A stretch of DNA of 64,000 nucleotides from Rouxiella chamberiensis. Lineage in GTDB: Bacteria; Pseudomonadota; Gammaproteobacteria; Enterobacterales; Enterobacteriaceae. The position numbers and the translations under genes are program-made. Below the pieces are notes generated by a model. It had not been told where the DNA came from. It saw only the letters and a list, made by a program, of their open reading frames with translations, and did not search any database. Positions within the stretch are counted from its first letter, which is position 1. Each line of letters starts with the position of its first letter. The stretch covers positions 1,364,001 to 1,428,000 of the forward strand of contig NZ_CP114058.1 of assembly GCF_026967475.1 (NCBI RefSeq), written 5' to 3'. Shown here one piece after another: positions 62,157 through 64,000 of the stretch.

Positions 62157-63155
62157 TTAACCCTGTACCTTAACGCGGATACGTTGTTTGTCGGCTTCGC
62201 TGAGGAAGGCCATATTAAGACCGTTCTCCTGCGCCTGACGAATTTCGGCGGGTGTGAGTCCTGCTGCCGGCGCGGCAACCTGATATTCATGACCAATCTC
62301 GATACCTTGCACGGCAGGGTCGTCGGTATTGATGGAAGCCAGAATGCCGTGGCGCAGGAACGTCGCCAGCGGGTGTTTTTCCAGGGAAGAAACGGTGCTG
62401 GTTTGAATATTCGACGTCAGGCAAGACTCGATACCAATCTGATGCTTGGCGAGGAAATCCATCAGCTCCGGATCTTCTGCGGCCTTGACGCCGTGCCCGA
62501 TACGCACAGCGCCCAGCTCGCGAATGGCCTGCCAGATGCTTTCAGGGCCAGCGGCTTCACCCGCATGCACCGTTATCTGCCAGCCGGCATCGCGGCCACG
62601 ATTAAAGTGATCCAGGAACAGACTGCCCGGGAAACCCAGTTCATCACCGGCCAAATCCAGCGCAGTGATGCCGTCTTTGTGCGCCAGTAATCCTTCGAGT
62701 TCCTGAACGCAGGCATCTTCACCAAAGGTGCGGCTGAGAATGCCAATCAGATTGACGTCGATGTCGTGATCGCGACAACCGCGACGCACGCCGTCAATGA
62801 CGGCCTCGACCACGCCGTCGATCGGCAGCTTATGGTTCATCGCCATATAATAAGGGGAAAAACGCAGCTCGGCGTAATGCAGACCGGCTCGCGCCGCATC
62901 GGCGACGTTTTCCTGCGCGACGCGATGACAGGCATCGAGCGAACCCAGAACGGCAACGCCCCAATCCAGTTTTTGCAGGAAACTGACCAGATCCGGCTCG
63001 GTCTTGGTGACCTGAACATGCGGACGCAGCGTTTCCAAATCGTTGGCAGGCAAGGCAAGATTGAATTGACGACCCAGATCGAGGATGGTTTGGGCACGAA
63101 TGTTACCATCAAGGTGGCGGTGAATATCAGTAAGCGGAAGTCGAGAATCAATCAT
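62157..63155 (-). CDS. add: Adenosine deaminase
   Basis: Deaminates adenosine and deoxyadenosine to inosine forms. The protein has 332 residues. Zinc ligands are visible in [26 protein letters not shown] and [12 protein letters not shown]; the catalytic Glu is in HAGEA and the Ser-Leu-Thr-Ser-Asn segment is SCLTSNIQT. The start at 63155 ([10 protein letters not shown]) fits the family; an ATG at 63164 is possible. It has a clear downstream terminator. Confidence 0.95.
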   Translation of the reverse strand: MIDSRLPLTDIHRHLDGNIRAQTILDLGRQFNLALPANDLETLRPHVQVTKTEPDLVSFLQKLDWGVAVLGSLDACHRVAQENVADAARAGLHYAELRFSPYYMAMNHKLPIDGVVEAVIDGVRRGCRDHDIDVNLIGILSRTFGEDACVQELEGLLAHKDGITALDLAGDELGFPGSLFLDHFNRGRDAGWQITVHAGEAAGPESIWQAIRELGAVRIGHGVKAAEDPELMDFLAKHQIGIESCLTSNIQTSTVSSLEKHPLATFLRHGILASINTDDPAVQGIEIGHEYQVAAPAAGLTPAEIRQAQENGLNMAFLSEADKQRIRVKVQG

Positions 63156-63288
63156 TGGCAGCACCCATTTTTATCGTCAATAAAGTGCAAAGTATTATAG
63201 CGTTTTTAACGTTAGGTAACACGCCGTTCCGAATTAAGCGCTGTTTAAATAGACCATTCGGCCAGACTCGCAGTTTTATCATTCGCTT

Positions 63289-63567
63289 TTACCCGTTGCC
63301 GAAACAATTTCGCACCGTTTTCAGCGCAGAAAAGAGTGACTGACAACGTTCCGGCGCATTGAGGTCATCCTGCGGGATTGGAAGCAAGGTTTCGTTAACT
63401 TCCCGATGAAGAGACGAATTCAGCATGTTAGCGCTGTTTTCGACAGGGGACAGCGCGGACAGGCCATAAACCCAGGCATAAGTCGCGGTCGGGAGAGTGT
63501 CGACAGTCGTGCAATAGGGGTTCTGGCTGCGTGGTTGGTGAATCACGGCAGGCGGGACAGTGAGCAT
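63289..63567 (-). CDS. Small hypothetical protein
   Basis: A 92-residue reading frame in the 580 bases between add and the YdgA-like gene, starting with ATG after AGGGA. It has no clear signal peptide, membrane segment or motif; three Cys residues are spread through it (NPYCTT, ERCQSL, RNCFGN). I do not recognise it. It may be a real small gene or a chance frame. The rest of the gap (63156-63288 and 63568-63735) shows no gene. Confidence 0.3.
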   Translation of the reverse strand: MLTVPPAVIHQPRSQNPYCTTVDTLPTATYAWVYGLSALSPVENSANMLNSSLHREVNETLLPIPQDDLNAPERCQSLFSALKTVRNCFGNG

Positions 63568-63735
63568 AGGCGTTTCCCTGTAAATTCAGACGGGTTGATG
63601 ATAAACCTCTGGCGCAGGGTAAAGGACGGCGGGGAAAACCAATATCAATAATCAATCTTTTGCAGAAAATGTACGCGGGAGTTTGAAGGGAGTAAGGGGC
63701 GCAAAGCCGAAACATTGCGCCCGTAAAGATTACCG

Positions 63736-64000
63736 TTACTGTGCTGGCTGTGCCGGTACTGCGGGAACCGCAGGGACAACCGGCGCGCCCGGGATTGCAG
63801 GCTGCGCAGGGGCAGAAGGTTCATTCTGCGCCGGGATTTGTGGTCCGCCCAGCATACCGAACAGACCGGCAAACTCCTGCAGACTCATTTTCTGGCCATT
63901 CAAATCAATTTGATTGCCCGAGAAGTGGAAAGTGCTGGTGATTGCGTTGTCTTTCAGCGTGGTTATCTTGAACATCTGACCCATCGCGGCTAGACCCTGC
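63736..64000 (-). CDS. ydgA: C-terminal part of a YdgA-like DUF945 protein (partial)
   Basis: The gene enters from the right edge, so its start lies outside the window. The visible part ends FKITTLKDNAITSTFHFSGNQIDLNGQKMSLQEFAGLFGML, the usual close of DUF945/YdgA proteins, and then adds a Pro/Ala-rich tail (PGAPVVPAVPAVPAQPAQ). In E. coli ydgA lies next to add, which supports the call. The role is unknown. The Pro-rich tail appears longer than expected from the E. coli protein. Confidence 0.65.
   Translation of the reverse strand, partial: QGLAAMGQMFKITTLKDNAITSTFHFSGNQIDLNGQKMSLQEFAGLFGMLGGPQIPAQNEPSAPAQPAIPGAPVVPAVPAVPAQPAQ

Overview
The window is a chromosomal segment of an Enterobacterales bacterium, most likely from the Yersiniaceae (Rahnella/Ewingella/Rouxiella/Serratia-like); the genus is not certain. 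The evidence is the rsxABCDGE-nth operon with ydgK upstream, the add-ydgJ pair, rnb, a DacD-type carboxypeptidase, YjjA, FetAB, and AraFGH/AraBA proteins that resemble those of E. coli. No rRNA, tRNA, CRISPR array, insertion sequence or prophage gene was seen.

Layout. (1) 1-2.7 kb: end of a sugar-type binding protein, a PfkB kinase on the opposite strand, and a BtpA/SgcQ-family gene followed by a TenA-family gene. (2) 2.7-10.8 kb: a peptide-scavenging block (D-aminopeptidase-like hydrolase, Dpp-like ABC transporter, divergent M19 dipeptidase). (3) 10.8-11.8 kb: a ~1 kb inverted-repeat element. (4) 11.9-23.3 kb: a histidine-utilisation (hut) regulon of the five-step type (hutH, hutU, hutI, hutF and a formylglutamate-deformylase hutG) with hutC, hutD and a NitT/TauT-type ABC transporter. 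Near-identical HutC-type operators (CTTGTATAGACAA) precede hutIG, hutC/hutF, the transporter and hutH. A fifth lies between the dipeptidase and the peptide transporter. (5) 23.4-27.8 kb: a nitrilase-superfamily hydrolase, an NMT1-like ABC transporter and an M24 peptidase-like protein. (6) 27.8-32.6 kb: fetAB, an FAD monooxygenase and rnb. (7) 32.9-38.0 kb: one unrecognised protein of about 1,708 residues. (8) 38-45 kb: ydeP-like oxidoreductase, dacD, a Rap1a/Tai-like secreted protein, a LysR regulator, yjjA and a second, inverted copy of the ~1 kb element. (9) 45-52 kb: nth, rsxEGDCBA, ydgK. (10) 52.4-60.9 kb: arabinose genes araBA, araFGH and araC, placed between ydgK and ydgJ where E. coli has blr and cnu; araD is absent. 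(11) 61-64 kb: ydgJ, add and the end of a YdgA-like gene.

The genes work together mainly as nitrogen and carbon scavenging systems. Peptides, histidine and possibly related imidazoles are imported and broken down to glutamate, with control inferred from HutC operators and one sigma-54 promoter. Arabinose is imported by AraFGH and entered into metabolism by AraA and AraB.

Quality warning. Thirteen genes carry 14 apparent single-base frameshifts. After each one the family homology resumes in another frame, and the repaired lengths match the families (RsxA 193, AraA 501 residues). Most missing bases are in homopolymers. The clear extra bases all read GAACC where GAAC is expected. I treat these as probable sequencing errors, annotate full-length genes across them, and say so in each entry.
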